From: Dimorphilus gyrociliatus
Lineage: Eukaryota > Annelida > Polychaeta > Dinophilidae
Assembly: GCA_904063045.1 (NCBI GenBank)
Contig: CAJFCJ010000008.1
Coordinates: 1,054,001-1,118,000 of the forward strand
Direction: 5' to 3'
Length of the DNA stretch: 64,000 bases
The translations under genes and the position numbers were made by a program. The notes under the pieces are model-generated. The model searched no databases, was not told the origin of the DNA, and saw only the letters and a program-made list of their open reading frames with translations. Below, in pieces: positions 23,730-37,062 of this stretch (position 1 is its first letter; each line of letters starts with the position of its first letter).

Positions 23730-26656
23730 ATGGGTATTAGCTTATTCTCAAATCCTTCGCCGTTTAGGCATCAAGTTTACGAAGATTTGAAAGGAGCAGG
23801 AAAGATAACAGGGCATCTTTTCGAAGATCCAGAATTTCCTGCTGACTCCAAATCACTTGGAATTCCAAATGAAGACAACGTAATCTGGAGGAGGCCGCCC
23901 GTAAGAGAATATTCTTTTAGACTTATAATTCTGAGTTAGTTGTGTTAGTTATTTCATTTAAACAAAAAAACCTAGGAGTTCTGCGACGATCCTCGATTTA
24001 TCATGGAAGGAGACGATTTCAACGACGCAGTTCAAGGAAAATTCGGAAATTCATGGTTTGTAGGTGCTATAACATGCTTAACTGGAGAGAGAAGGATTTG
24101 GAGTTCTGTCGTTCCCGATCCTAAAGATCAAGAATGGGATAAAGATAAACCGATGAACTATGTTGGAATATTTCATTTTAGATTTTGGAGGTAAAGCATG
24201 AAATAATAAATAAGTATATCGAGTATTTTATAAATATATCATAAAAGATTTGGAGAATGGAAAGATGTTGTTGTAGACGATCGTTTACCAACAATCGATG
24301 GCCAATTGATATTTACATATTCGTGCAAAGAAAACGAGTTTTGGATACCCCTTATTGAAAAGGCGTATGCGAAGTAATACATTTAATATCTAAGAAATAC
24401 TGTTTATCATACCATAAAATCGAACAATTGTTAGCTAGTTGTATTTTTATTATAGACTGTGCGGAAGTTATGGTTCCCTTGATAAGGGTGAACTAGGCGA
24501 AGCTTTGGTTGATTTTACAGGTATAATGAAAATTGAATTTTACTAGCAATTAAGTATCTTATTTAAATTATCTATATCTTTATCAAAAGGCGGAATTACT
24601 GAAACTATTAATATGAAAGATGACGGCTATAAGAATAGTGTTATTAAACAGTCTGTATTATTTGAAGATATGAGAATTGCTTTTAATAACAAATCTTTAA
24701 TGGCAGCCGCAATTCCTGTAAGTTAATTGTGTATAATCTATAGATTAATTTAATGAGATAAGCATTTTAATAAAAAAAATTAGGTGAAAGCATTGGAAGA
24801 AGACAATGAGGATGCAAAAGCTATTGGTCTTGTTATTGGACAAGCATATTCCATAACTGATGTCAGAAAAATATCATTCGAGGGTCGGGGATACTTTCAG
24901 TTCTTGAATAGCGATGATAAATTACAGATGGTTAGACTACGTAATCCATGGGGTGCCAATAAATGGAAAGGAACATTTAGCGACGAGTAAGTAATTTATT
25001 CTATTTAAAATCTAAGTATAAAAATAGAATAAAACTAATAATATAAACAAATTAACCAGTTATTTCAATAATTAAATATCTATATATAACTTTCATCACA
25101 TTCGCCAGTTACATATCTTATAAATGGCCGCATAGAGTAGTGTTCACGTAAGTACTATTCGAAATTGATTTAGAGGATCTGGGTTTAACTTCTTCAAAAA
25201 CTTTGTACGAAAATAATCTTTGTCTAAAAATAATTACTAAATAAAAAAAAAGAAGAGATTAATTGACTTGTTTCCAAGTTATAGTTCTGTTTTTTGTTTG
25301 TCTAACAGCTCTGAAGAATGGAAGCGTATGGATCAGTCATGGGTAAGAAAAAACATTCGACGAGAAGAATCGAAAAAGGATTTTTGGTTGGAGGATTTCT
25401 TAATAATTAAATTAATTGATTAAACAGTTTTTTATGCATCTTAACGTCTTTCTTTCAGGATGACTTTCGAGGATTTTTGCAAACATTTTGTTAATTTGGC
25501 TGTTTGCCGAATTATCAATACAAACATTTTATCTTTACAAAAACGATGGCTTCAATATAACTTACACTCGGAATGGAGTAGAAAAAATAATCGAGCAGGA
25601 GGTTGCGCCAACAATCCTCAAACATTCCTGAAAAATCCTCAATTTCTTATAAGCGTTAATAGAGCAGAAGAAGAGGTTATGGTCTATCTAACACAAAAGT
25701 CAAGAATAGGATACGAAGAAATGAAAAATGAAACTATTGGCTTTACTATAATTAAAGTAGAAGATAACAGACCTTTCAGAATTCATGATCTTAGCCAACA
25801 GGTAATAGAAGTAGCATTATCATCATGTAAATTTTAATAAATGAATATTTTCTATAGGAAGTTATAAAATCTTCAGTTTTCCGAAATTCTCGAAGCATAT
25901 TCATGAGACATATCCTAGTCAAGGGACGCTATATTATTGTCCCGTGTACATTTGAACCGCATGTTGACGGAAACTTTTTACTACGAATATATTCGGGTTC
26001 AGAATTGAGAGCAATGTAAGTATTTTCCTAAATCGATCTGTTGAGGAATGTTTTAAATGAATTATATAAACTAGCGAACTAACTGAAGATAAACCTTCGA
26101 AGAATGTTTGCAATTGTTTATGTGGATGTTTTCACTTTTGTAAATATCCTATAATGGCTACTCAAGTGGCTGTCTTAAAAGCTGTTGAATTAGATATTCC
26201 TGAGAAAATGGGAGGTTCGATTTTAAAATATTTAATTTTATTTTTCTATCATAAAGTATAATTTAGAGAAAAAAACAACAGAACCGTATGTTGTCATAAA
26301 GTGCGAAGGTCGAAAAGTGGTAACATTACCATGTAGAAATAGTTTGTACCCTGAATGGGGTACAAAGGCAATCTTTTATAGAAGATCTCCCATAAATCAG
26401 CCTATTACCTTTGAGGTATGGAATAGTAATTTGATTATAGACCGTTTCCTTGGTCAGGCTGTGTTTGCTCTTACTGAAGATATGGACCGAAAGGTAATGA
26501 ATACATACAATTAAAGTATTTTACACAATATTTTTATTTATTACAAATATACAGGAATTTGAATTGTTCTTAAGCAACCATAAGAAGGAGAATGATTCTC
26601 TTCAAGGGAAAATTTACATAAAGGCAACTAATGTGCGCCATCTAGCTCATATCTAA
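23730..26656 (+). CDS. Calpain-5/6-like protein, catalytically inactive by sequence
   Basis: Exons: 23730-23900, 23976-24190, 24248-24373, 24456-24520, 24590-24717, 24784-24986, (25109-25147), 25309-25386, 25459-25801, 25858-26015, 26075-26214, 26267-26493, 26555-26656. 664 residues with the bracketed exon, 651 without. Order: CysPc domain, C2-like domain III, then a C-terminal C2 domain with no EF-hands, as in CAPN5, CAPN6 and TRA-3. Landmarks: [78 protein letters not shown]. The nucleophile Cys (human Cys81) is Ser83 (codon 24051-24053, motif GNSWF), and the catalytic His (human His252) is Gln255 (codon 24841-24843, GQAYSIT). Asn289 is kept. Two lost residues predict no protease activity, as in CAPN6, so a scaffold or microtubule-type role is more likely (inferred). 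Stop is 132 bp from that of EPHX1. Confidence 0.92.
25109..25147 (+). other. 39-nt candidate cassette exon in the calpain-like gene
   Basis: Flanked by GCCAG and CGTAAGT, exactly 13 codons, with phase 2 at both ends. It can be included or skipped without a frameshift, and inclusion adds 13 residues (around [10 protein letters not shown]) between the protease core and domain III. Skipping leaves a 322-bp intron, long for this locus; inclusion gives 122 and 161 bp. Confidence 0.55.
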
Positions 26657-26788
26657 CAAATTGTATTCAATGACTAAATAAGTATCAGAGAATATATTTT
26701 GCGCAGATAAAGATATAAAAAAAGGAGCAAAAAAGACTCGATTTTCTTTATTTTCTTTTAAGTAAATGTAAAAATATATTACAAACTA
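26657..26788. terminator. Convergent 3' region with EPHX1 poly(A) signal
   Basis: 132 bp between stop codons. AATAAA on the minus strand (26747-26752) would serve EPHX1. No equally clear signal is seen for the calpain-like gene. Confidence 0.5.
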
Positions 26789-28566
26789 TTATTTAGAATT
26801 TTTTAATTGTTCGTCTTTTTTGAGCTGTTCAACTTTGTTTATAAACTTTATTATATCTTTACTTAGTAATTCAGGCTCTTCAAAAGCTCCAAAATGACCA
26901 CCTCTTTCCATATGTTCAAAATGAATGAGATTTGCAATTTTTGTTTCCACTCCAAGTTTAGTTATGGGAACAAGTTCATTTGGAAAATCAGCATATCCGC
27001 TTGGCACTTCAATAGGTACTCTAGTAATGCAAAATACAAAGAGTTTTTTAGATTAGAATGATTATAAAAACTTAATTAATAACTTACAAGCTCCAACGAA
27101 ATTGTAAATCTTCATTGCAAATATTTTCTTTATAATATCTTACAGATGATGTAATGCTGTTGGTACTCCAATAAATCATTATATTTGTCAATAGTTCATC
27201 CAGTGTAAATTTTTTTGTTAGTCCACCGTCGAAAAGGTCCTTATATGAACTATTTGTCCAAGTAGAAAACTTTTCCAAGATATAGCCTGCCAATCCGGCA
27301 GGAGAGTCTTGTAGAGCAACACCAACTGTGTCTGGTTTCGTGCCTTGGATATGGAAATAACCAGTTTCCAGTAGTACATTAAAGAACGATCCTATAAATG
27401 TTGTTTTGGCACTGTCAATCTCGTCCAAAAAGGAACTAGGAAACAATTGTGACAAGTAGTATTTGATCAGGGCAGACTTTCTTGCATAAGCAGGTATCCC
27501 CATGTTTACGTGCATACCTTCGATACTATTCGGATAAGCCGCAGACAGTAAACTGGCAATGAGTGATCCCCAATCGCCGCCTTGCACGTAAAATTTCTCG
27601 TATCCAAGTATATGCATTAATTTTCGAAATATGCGAGCAGTTTCAAGAGCATTGAATCCTAATTTATGAATGGAAAACACACGCAAAGTTTATAAATTAT
27701 TTTTTAGTAAATATAGAATATACAACCTTGTCTGTGAGGAGCTTCTGAAAAACCATATCCTGGTATAGATGGACAAATAATGTCGAAGCTTCCATTTTCC
27801 AAAAGTAATGGTATCATTTTGTAAAATTCCCAAATAGATCCAGGCCATCCGTGTATAAGTAAAATAGGCTTCACTGAAAAAAAAGAGATAGCGTTTAGGT
27901 TATATATATTTGTGTTATCAATGTTGAACGTTGGATTTGTATCTAAAGTTCTAGACATACCATTAAAAACGGTACAAAGACTATCTACAATCCAGTTTAA
28001 AAAAGATCAAAGTAATCCTCTATGTTCAGTATAATGGGAAGAGGTGTTATTCTTTTGTTTAATTGTTAGGACACTCATGTTCATAAAGTAGGTCCTTAAA
28101 AGAGTAAAAAGTTTATCTCACCATTTTTAGCTGCAGTTGTTTTTGCTCTTAAAAAGTGAACTTTTATGCCTTCAATTTCAACCTTGTAATGAGAAAATTT
28201 GTTCAATTCATTTTCATATTTCTTAAAATCATAGACATTTTGCCAATATAGTAAAATTGATTTCAAATGTTCTATATTTATTCCATAATGAAACTTTGTA
28301 TCAACCAAGGGTGAAGCAAATTTTGTTTTGCTTAATCTTTCTTTTAGGTCCTTAATCATGTGATCTTCAAACTTAATTTTGAATTCTTCTGGTTGAAATT
28401 TAAGAAAGTTTGGGTAATCTTTCGGTTTTTCTTCCAAAGCCCACCAGCCATCTTCTGCAATTTCAGGTTTTACAGCTGGGGAAAAGCACTTTAATAAACC
28501 TAAACTTGCAATAACTACAACAATACAAAATATTGGAGTAATTAAGAAATTTCGGAGGCAAGACAT
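26789..28566 (-). CDS. EPHX1: Microsomal epoxide hydrolase (EPHX1-like)
   Basis: ER-membrane alpha/beta hydrolase that opens xenobiotic and lipid epoxides to diols (juvenile hormone in insects). Four exons: 28566-28122, 27873-27727, 27658-27088, 27020-26789; 464 residues against about 455 in human. The N-terminus carries a membrane anchor ([13 protein letters not shown], residues about 13-25), then the EHN domain ([18 protein letters not shown]). Catalytic features: [15 protein letters not shown] (oxyanion HGxP), nucleophile Asp in [10 protein letters not shown], Glu in YADFPNE, His in [15 protein letters not shown]. All triad residues are present, so it should be active. Divergent from UBAC2 (512 bp), convergent with the calpain-like gene. 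Confidence 0.94.
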
Positions 28567-29078
28567 TCTACTATCGCTGTAAAATGAATAAGATACGAAA
28601 TCTAAACGATTCGGAAGTAGGTGACAATACAGCGCTATCTAGCGGTGAACACATTATAGTCTTTTTTGCTTTATTTTGCAAAGGTACATTTTGTCAATTA
28701 CGGTTCATTTGAAATTTTTGCAAGTATGAAAACAAATATTTATTTGCAGAATAATATTTTTTAATAATAGTCGATATATTATATTGTACCGGTTTTTCTT
28801 GATCCTGTATTCACATAGTTCAATAATTTCGTCAATTCGATATTCAACTGGAATACTATTTCTGCGAAACGAGTGTTGCTACTCTACCTTTTTTTTAATT
28901 CTTCTAAAACATTAATAAATCTGGTGAGATGTTTCTGATTGAAAATTATTGATTACTTTCAAGAATTTGAAAAAAAATTTACAAAGAATTTTTCCAAGAT
29001 CAGATAAAATTGAATGAAATGTTTACACTACAAGGAAGCTACGGATTTTGTATGAGTTGATTTCTTTAAACATTTTAT
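28567..29078. promoter_or_regulatory. Divergent promoter region of EPHX1 (-) and UBAC2 (+)
   Basis: 512 bp. An inverted repeat CGCTA-TC-TAGCG at 28633-28644 lies 67 bp before the EPHX1 start codon. Otherwise AT-rich with no exon. Confidence 0.45.
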
Positions 29079-30366
29079 ATGTATAATAATGACATACCTT
29101 TTAAATTAGATAAAGCACCAGTCAGCAAATTTATTTTGGGAACAATATGCATTGGAACAGGAGCAGCTACTTTTCCTTTGAGTAATCATAAAGATTGGTT
29201 TACATTCAATGCAACAGATTTAATTACGTCGTTTTCTGCAGTAAACGTTAGTTTTGTAAATTATCATGATAACTTCTAATAAGATATTAATATATATCCT
29301 ACAGGTATTGAGATATTTTTTGTACAGATTTGTATTTCTTAGTTTGAAGGATGCTTTTTCAGCAAGTATTTTAATTACTCAATTTCGTGTATTTGAGCGT
29401 CGTTATTCGTCTCGATATTATACAGTAAGTATGATTACATCTTATTTATTATATACTAATATCTGTTGGTAAATATAGAATCACCTCATAGCGGTTTCTA
29501 TTCTCTTCTGCGGTTTAGAATTGTTGACTGCAGGAATTCTTAAATATAAATTTGAAACATTCAGCTATAGCCAACTTCCTTCCGGACCGTAAATATTTAT
29601 TCATCCATTTGCTTTAATCACTAATAAATAATTGAAAATAATTAATAGGTGGCAATTGATTTTTCCTCTGTTTATACCCTTTTTCTGGGAAATACCAAGA
29701 GTGCCGATGACAACTTTTATGCACATACCAGTCACAGGCAAAAGTTTTGTTTATATACTTGGTCTACACGTAAGCTAATTCTTTTATATACACAAAAATA
29801 ACTATACACTAAATTTTAACTATACTTTTTAAAGATGTGCAGTACCGACAGCAAGTCAACGCTACTGGCTTTTCTGGGCCTGGTAACATATTTATCTTTA
29901 CTCCCGTTTAGCACTAAAATACAGATATATTTCTTTTAGCTTGTTGGTGTTCTTCACAAAAATAACTTTGGTTACATCAGAACTTTTGTAAAAGTTCCAA
30001 AAATGCTGTCATCTCTTTCAAAGTGGCTCATTGGCAGTTTAATAGAATCTAAACCGCCTGAAAATTTAGATGCCCAGTTTGGTGCAACTTTAGAAATTCA
30101 AGTATTGTTTTGCCATAAATACCAAATAAATGAGATTATTCAACTTTTGTTTTCAGCGGGAAGAGCAAATGGATCGTTTAGAAATGATGTTCAATCGAAA
30201 TCTTATAGAACGAAACCGTCTCATGGGTGGACAAAGAGCTGAACCATCTCAGGAATTGGTAAATCAGCTTGTTGAAATGGGATTCAGCAGAGACAGAGCT
30301 GAAAATGTCCTACGACAAACAGACGGTGATATGAATGCGGCAATGAGTTTACTTCTTGCTCAATAA
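29079..30366 (+). CDS. UBAC2: UBA domain-containing rhomboid-like protein UBAC2
   Basis: ER multi-span rhomboid pseudoprotease that works with derlins, gp78 and UBXD8 in ER-associated degradation. Exons: 29079-29246 (or to 29240), 29305-29424, 29479-29588, 29649-29769, 29835-29882, 29940-30101, 30157-30366; about 312 residues, human 344. Seen: N-terminal KAPVSKFIL as in the family, FRVFERRYSSR, several hydrophobic spans, FGATLEIQ before the linker, and a C-terminal UBA domain (LVNQLVEMGFSRDRAENVL, then MNAAMSLLLAQ). Rhomboid catalytic Ser/His are not expected and not seen. Two donors 6 bp apart (GTAAAC, GTTAGT) both keep frame at the end of exon 1. Only 72 bp separate its stop from that of NKAP. 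Confidence 0.93.
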
Positions 30367-30438
30367 CTCTTTATGTAAAATCAGTCTATTGTTTATGTAC
30401 AAATATACACAAATTAGAAAAACTTTAACTTCAGTAAT

Positions 30439-31451
<1,013 letters not shown>

Positions 31452-31867
31452 GTTGTAGAAACGATATTACAACGACAGAAAATTGTGTGGTAATACTCCA
31501 ATAGCAGAGATTTATTTTTGTTAATTTGTAATTGATAAATTTATGTTTTGCTATAAATTTTATTAAAAATGCCAACGAGCCAAAAATAAAATTTCAAAGA
31601 TAATAAATTATATTAGTTTAGTAAACAAATTAAACTATAAAGATTATTTACTTTTCACACTGACAACAATAGCTATTTTGTGTTACTTGAAAAGGTTTAA
31701 CAAAAGTTATTTCAAATAGAGAGTAAAAACGAAAAATGATAAACTTTTAATTTAAAACATTTTAAGTATTATGGTCTAGAGTAATTTGAACTGTTAGAGC
31801 TAGTGCCAAAATAGGATAAGTTCATTGAAAAAAAACCACTTATGTTAACTTCGCAGTAATTTTAATT

Positions 31868-31879
31868 TGCGCATGCGCG
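31868..31879. promoter_or_regulatory. NRF1-type site in a bidirectional NKAP/tankyrase promoter
   Basis: TGCGCATGCGCG fits the NRF1 palindrome YGCGCAYGCGCR. It lies 71 bp before the tankyrase start codon in the 498-bp gap (31452-31949) between two divergent genes, an otherwise AT-rich setting. NRF1 sites are common in divergent housekeeping promoters. Nothing else is seen in this gap. Confidence 0.6.
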
Positions 31880-31949
31880 AAGATATAACTGTCATAAAAC
31901 TGGTTGGATTTGTGTATTAGTTGGAGAATGTTTTGCTAGCAAAACAAAT

Positions 31950-34900
31950 ATGGCGCTGAGGAGAGGAATAGTAAACTCCGATCAAGAAGTAGAAAGTGAC
32001 AATCATCGCGAACTATTTGAAGCCTGTAAATCAGGAGATGTAATCAAAGTTAAGCGCTTGTGTACCACTCAGAACGTAAATGCCAAAGATACAGCAGGAC
32101 GAAAGTCTACTCCTTTGCATTTTGCAGCTGGTATGAAATTTGTTTACAATCAGAAATTTAGTATTTATCTAAGTATTTCTAGGATTTGGTCGAAAGGACG
32201 TTGTTGAGCACTTGTTAAATTTTGGAGCAAATGTTCATGCAACTGATGATGGTGGATTAATACCTTTACATAATGCTTGCAGCTTTGGACATGCAGAAGT
32301 AAGTTTTTTCTTAAATGCCCAAATTAGTATAAATATTTTTACTGTTTATCTTAAATTTGTAAGGTTGTAACACTACTATTACAACACGGTGCTGATCCAA
32401 ATGCTCGCGATAATTGGAATTATACGCCATTACAAGAAGCAGCAATAAAAGGAAAAATTGATGTCTGTATAGGTGAGTAATTATTAGGGCAAAATTGCTT
32501 TAGCGCAGTCTAATGGGTTCGTTATTTCCAGTTTTATTACAAAATGGGGCCGACCCCAAAATTCAGAATACCGATGGTAAAACTGCATTAGATTCAGCTG
32601 ATCCCGCTGCCAGAGCTGTTCTATCAGGTGAATATAAAAAGGAAGAATTATTGGAATCTTCAAGAAGTGGTAGCGAAGAAAAAATGCTTCAATTAATAAC
32701 ACCGTTAAACGTAAATTGCCACGCCGCTGATGGTCGAAAGGTAAAGTTTTATTTCAATTTATATTTAAGAAAGAACAAGAAATATTGATTTGATTCGATA
32801 TTTTATTAGTCAACTCCACTACACTTAGCGGCGGGATACAATAGAACAAGAATTGTACAAATATTATTACAAAATGGGGCTGATGTTCATGCTAAAGACA
32901 AGGGTGGATTGGTTCCACTTCACAATGCATGTTCTTATGGACATTTTGAAGTTACAGAATTACTATTGAAGGTTAGAATAGGTCAATTAATCTCAAGGGA
33001 AAGTGAATAAACGGTTACATTTAAACAGAAAGGTGCCTGCGTAAACGCTATGGACCTTTGGCAGTTTACACCACTACACGAAGCCGCTGCTAAAAATCGA
33101 GTTGAAGTATGTTCTCTATTGTTAGCTCATGGAGCCGATCCCACCTTAGTTAATTGCCATTCAAAATCTGCTTTGGATTTAGCAACCTCCGAATTGAGAG
33201 AAAGGATTGCTTGTAAGTCATAAATTTATTTTATAGGCTTTGCTCTGAAATAATTTTGTTTTTTCTTTTTATCATTTCGTATTAAGACGAACATCGAGGC
33301 CACATTATTTTAGAAGCTGCCAGACAGGGGGATACCACACGCCTAAAAAAGCATTTATCTATAGAATTTGTTAATTTCAAACATCCATTTACCGGCGATA
33401 CCCCACTAGTAAGATTTTTATTATTTTTGTATTTGTTATATTGAAATATTTATTATAAAAATTCATTAGCATTGTGCGGCTTCATCTGCGTACCAGAAAA
33501 GAAAAGCCATTTCTGAATTACTAATAAGAAAAGGTGCCGACTTGGACGATAAAAATAGGGAGTAAGTTATTATTTGTTTACAATGAATGAAGCACATATT
33601 ATATCTATTTTTTTTACGACTTTCAGGTTTTTGACGCCTCTACATATCGCCACTGACAAAGGTAATTTAGATGTTTTGGACACACTTCTAAAACACAGTG
33701 CCAAGGTCTGTTTTAAATAGGGGTAGCTGCTTTTGAAAAAAGATAAAAAGGATTATTTCTTATACAGGTAAATGCTCTCGATGCCCTTGGCCAGACTGCT
33801 TTGCACAGGGCCGCTACTGCAGGAAATGGACAAGCCTGTCGAATCTTACTCTCATTTAGCGCAGATCCTAGTATTGCCTCTCTCCAAGGATTCACTGCTT
33901 CACATCTTGCACCTGAGGATATACAGAAAATGTTAAGAGGTATGCAAGATTTCTTTTTTTGTCAATTAAACACTAATGCATTTATTTTTCTGTTTTTCAG
34001 AGGACGTTTCAGTTTCTGGTAGTGACGCAGATGTACAATTGCTGGAGGCTGCTAAAACGGGTGATTTAGAAGTAGTTAAGGTAAATTTTTCTTAATGGCA
34101 AGCAAAGAAGTAAAATCGATTCAATGTGTAAATTTTCTCTATAGAGATTGATAACTGCTCATCCGCATGCTGTAAACTGCCGAGATGTCGATGGGCGACA
34201 TTCGACTCCCCTACATTTTGCTGCTGGCTATAATCGAGTTGGTGTTGTTGAATTTTTACTACAGAACGGAGCCGACGTACACGCAAAAGATAAAGGGGGT
34301 CTTGTTCCTTTACACAATGCATGCTCTTATGGACACTTCGAAGTAAATATGACGTAATAGTTTTTCAGATAAGGTGATAAATGATATTCCTAATGTAACA
34401 GGTTACGCAATTGTTGTTAAATCATGGCGCCTCTGTCAACGTAGCTGATTTATGGAAGTTTACACCATTACACGAAGCAGCAGCTAAAGGAAAATTTGAT
34501 ATTTGTAAATTGTTATTAAAGCATGGCGCTGACCCTAACAAAAAGAACCGGGACAGTCATACGCCTTTAGATCTTGTTAAAGACGGTGACCAGGATGTTG
34601 CTGACTTATTAAGAGGTCAATAGAGATTATTTTTTTTCGTATAAAATTAATCAATAACTGTTATGTTTTTTCCAGGCGACGCAGCTTTGTTAGAGGCAGC
34701 AAAAAAAGGAAATCTGCCAAGAGTTCAAAAATTATTGACAGCAGATAATATTAACTGCAGGGACAATCAAGGACGAAACTCAACGCCTCTTCATTTGGCT
34801 GGTACGTATGAGAATATTTTCTTAAGTGTATTATTAATACGAAGAACAAATTTTCTATTCGTCACAGCTGGCTATAATAATGTAGAAGTAGCTGAATTCT

Positions 34901-36689
34901 TGTTAGAACGTGGCGCCGACGTTAATGCTCAAGATAAAGGTGGATTAATACCTTTACATAATGCTTCTTCCTATGGAGTAAGTTGCTTAACTATTAAGTC
35001 CACTATTAACCTTACTAATTTTCTCTTCCAACAATTTTTATAGCACGTAGACATTGCAGCCGTGTTAATTAAATACAAAGCAAGTGTTAATGCCGTCGAC
35101 CGATGGGGTTATACACCTCTACACGAAGCCGCTCAAAAAGGTCGAACACAATTATGCGCACTTTTGGTATGTTAAAACTATAAATTAACACTAGTGTCTT
35201 TCAATATATATATAAAATATTACTATTTTAATAGTTGAATCATGGAGCTGATCCGATGTTGAAAAATCAAGAAGGACACACATCATTTGACTTATCAGCG
35301 GTAATTCAGTAATAATTTTTTTAGTTAAAAACAAAATTAAATGTATTTTTTTTAATTTCTATTAAGGCTGAAGACGTAAGGGCATTGCTAAAAGATGCAA
35401 TGACACCTGGAAACAATACATCTCGTTTGAACGATAATTCTACACTTCAAGCCAGCTGTCTATCTTCTCCAAGCTGCGATTTAGCACCTAGCGGAGCAGA
35501 GTCAAAATTACCGCCTACAATCGCATTGGGCGATACTGGAGATAATAATCTAACAGTTGCAAAATTATTGAAGGCCGCGGGCTTAGAAAGTTTGCAGGAA
35601 ATGTTCGCAAAAGAGCAGATTACGGTCGACGTCTTAGCCGAAATGGGTCACGATGAGTTGAAAGATATAGGTGTAACAGCTTATGGACACCGGTGAGCTG
35701 TTGAATATCATATCATATTTATCACGAATTTAATATTTTTTTTATGTCAAAATTATAGTCATAAACTTCTGAAGGCTGTTGATAAATTTATTCATCACGG
35801 TGTACAAGGCTCTACTGTTAGGTTCCCGTCCGCCACTAACGCTTCTGGTTCTTGTCAAACAACTTTAATTACTTTGAGACTTGATGACCCCGAATATAAA
35901 GCTGTTGATCATCTAGTAAGTTGGAATTTATCATTGTTTAAGTGTTCATATCATCAAATCACTTTATTACTGTGTAGATGCAATCAACAATAAGAGAGCA
36001 CAAAGATAACTGTGGAGGAGTATTTAAAGCGTACAAAATTGCTAAGGTAAGTGCTACACTTATGTTTAAATACACGTAAATAATCATTTGACTTTTTGAC
36101 TAAAATAGATTCAAAGAATTAAAAATAAGAGATTATTGGATCGTTACTATCACCGAAGAGCAGAAGTGGCAGAAGAGAATGAAGGGAACGCAAATGAAGT
36201 ATCCTTATTTCATGGTTCACCATTTGTTAATTCTATTGTTAAGAAAGGATTCGATGAACGACATTCGTATTTAGGTGGCATGTTTGGTGCCGGTAAGAAT
36301 TGATCAAACGTACATTTTTTCTTCAAATTATACATTTTTTCAAATTTATTACTAAAGGCCTCTACTTTGCTGAGAACTCTTCAAAAAGTAACCAATACGT
36401 TTACGGTATTGGAGGTGGAACTGGATGTCCTTCGCACAAAGACAAATCTTGCTACGAATGTGAAAGACAGATGATCTTATGTAAATTAACCCTAGGCAAA
36501 AAGTTTATTCAGTATTCAGCAATGAAAACCGCCCATTCGCCTCCAGGACATCATTCCGTTGTTGGACAACCAACACCGGGTGGTCTAAATTACGCGGAAT
36601 ATGTCGTATATAGGGGCGAACAGGCATATCCCGAATTTCTCATAACATATCTCATTGTGAAACCGGAAGATGATCCGTCCGACAATTGA
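31950..36689 (+). CDS. TNKS: Tankyrase (poly-ADP-ribose polymerase with ankyrin clusters)
   Basis: PARP that marks axin, TRF1, NuMA and others. 22 exons, 1136 residues (human TNKS2 1166). Exons: 31950-32130, 32183-32298, 32364-32472, 32532-32740, 32810-32971, 33029-33212, 33287-33408, 33470-33561, 33627-33705, 33768-33939, 34001-34080, 34145-34342, 34402-34615, 34676-34801, 34868-34977, 35044-35166, 35235-35300, 35367-35692, 35759-35915, 35978-36046, 36109-36292, 36358-36689. Five ankyrin clusters ([35 protein letters not shown] repeats), a SAM domain (about 830-905; [20 protein letters not shown]) and the catalytic domain. H-Y-E triad: [36 protein letters not shown]. The zinc site [12 protein letters not shown] is intact. 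The His/Pro/Ser N-terminus of TNKS1 is absent. Exon 13 has a weak GTCAAT donor, required by frame. Confidence 0.97.
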
Positions 36690-37062
36690 TCAGTTGTGAG
36701 AGGATAAAGTATTTTTTATCGACTGTGATTACTAAAACTGTCAGACGGAGAAGAATATCTTCAAAACTACCTTTTTTCACTGTATTTGAGAAGAACTTGT
36801 TTTTTTTTTTATTAAGAAAGGCAATTTTATATACTCGTCAAACTCAAAAAAAAATAAAGAGAAACGTCATTAAGGGTCTTTCTTTTGATATATCTGACCT
36901 TTTTTTTAAGTCTGTTTTAGACGCTTTTAGAAATAAAGAAAAACAAAATAACAAAAAGCGTCATATTTAATTGTAAACTTCTTACTTTTTATTGAGTTAA
37001 AAAATTTAATATATTAATAAATGATGTGTTATTAAAAAAAATGAAAAATTGAAAAATTAATA
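36690..37062. other. Convergent spacer, tankyrase and shootin 3' ends
   Basis: AT-rich with poly-T/poly-A runs and AAAATAAAG-like signals (about 36849 and 36931). The open frame at 36686-36970 is judged to be random. Confidence 0.5.

Noticed and set aside
36686..36970. 94-codon frame after the tankyrase stop
   Set aside because: Lies in the tankyrase 3' UTR, Lys/Phe-rich with no domain.
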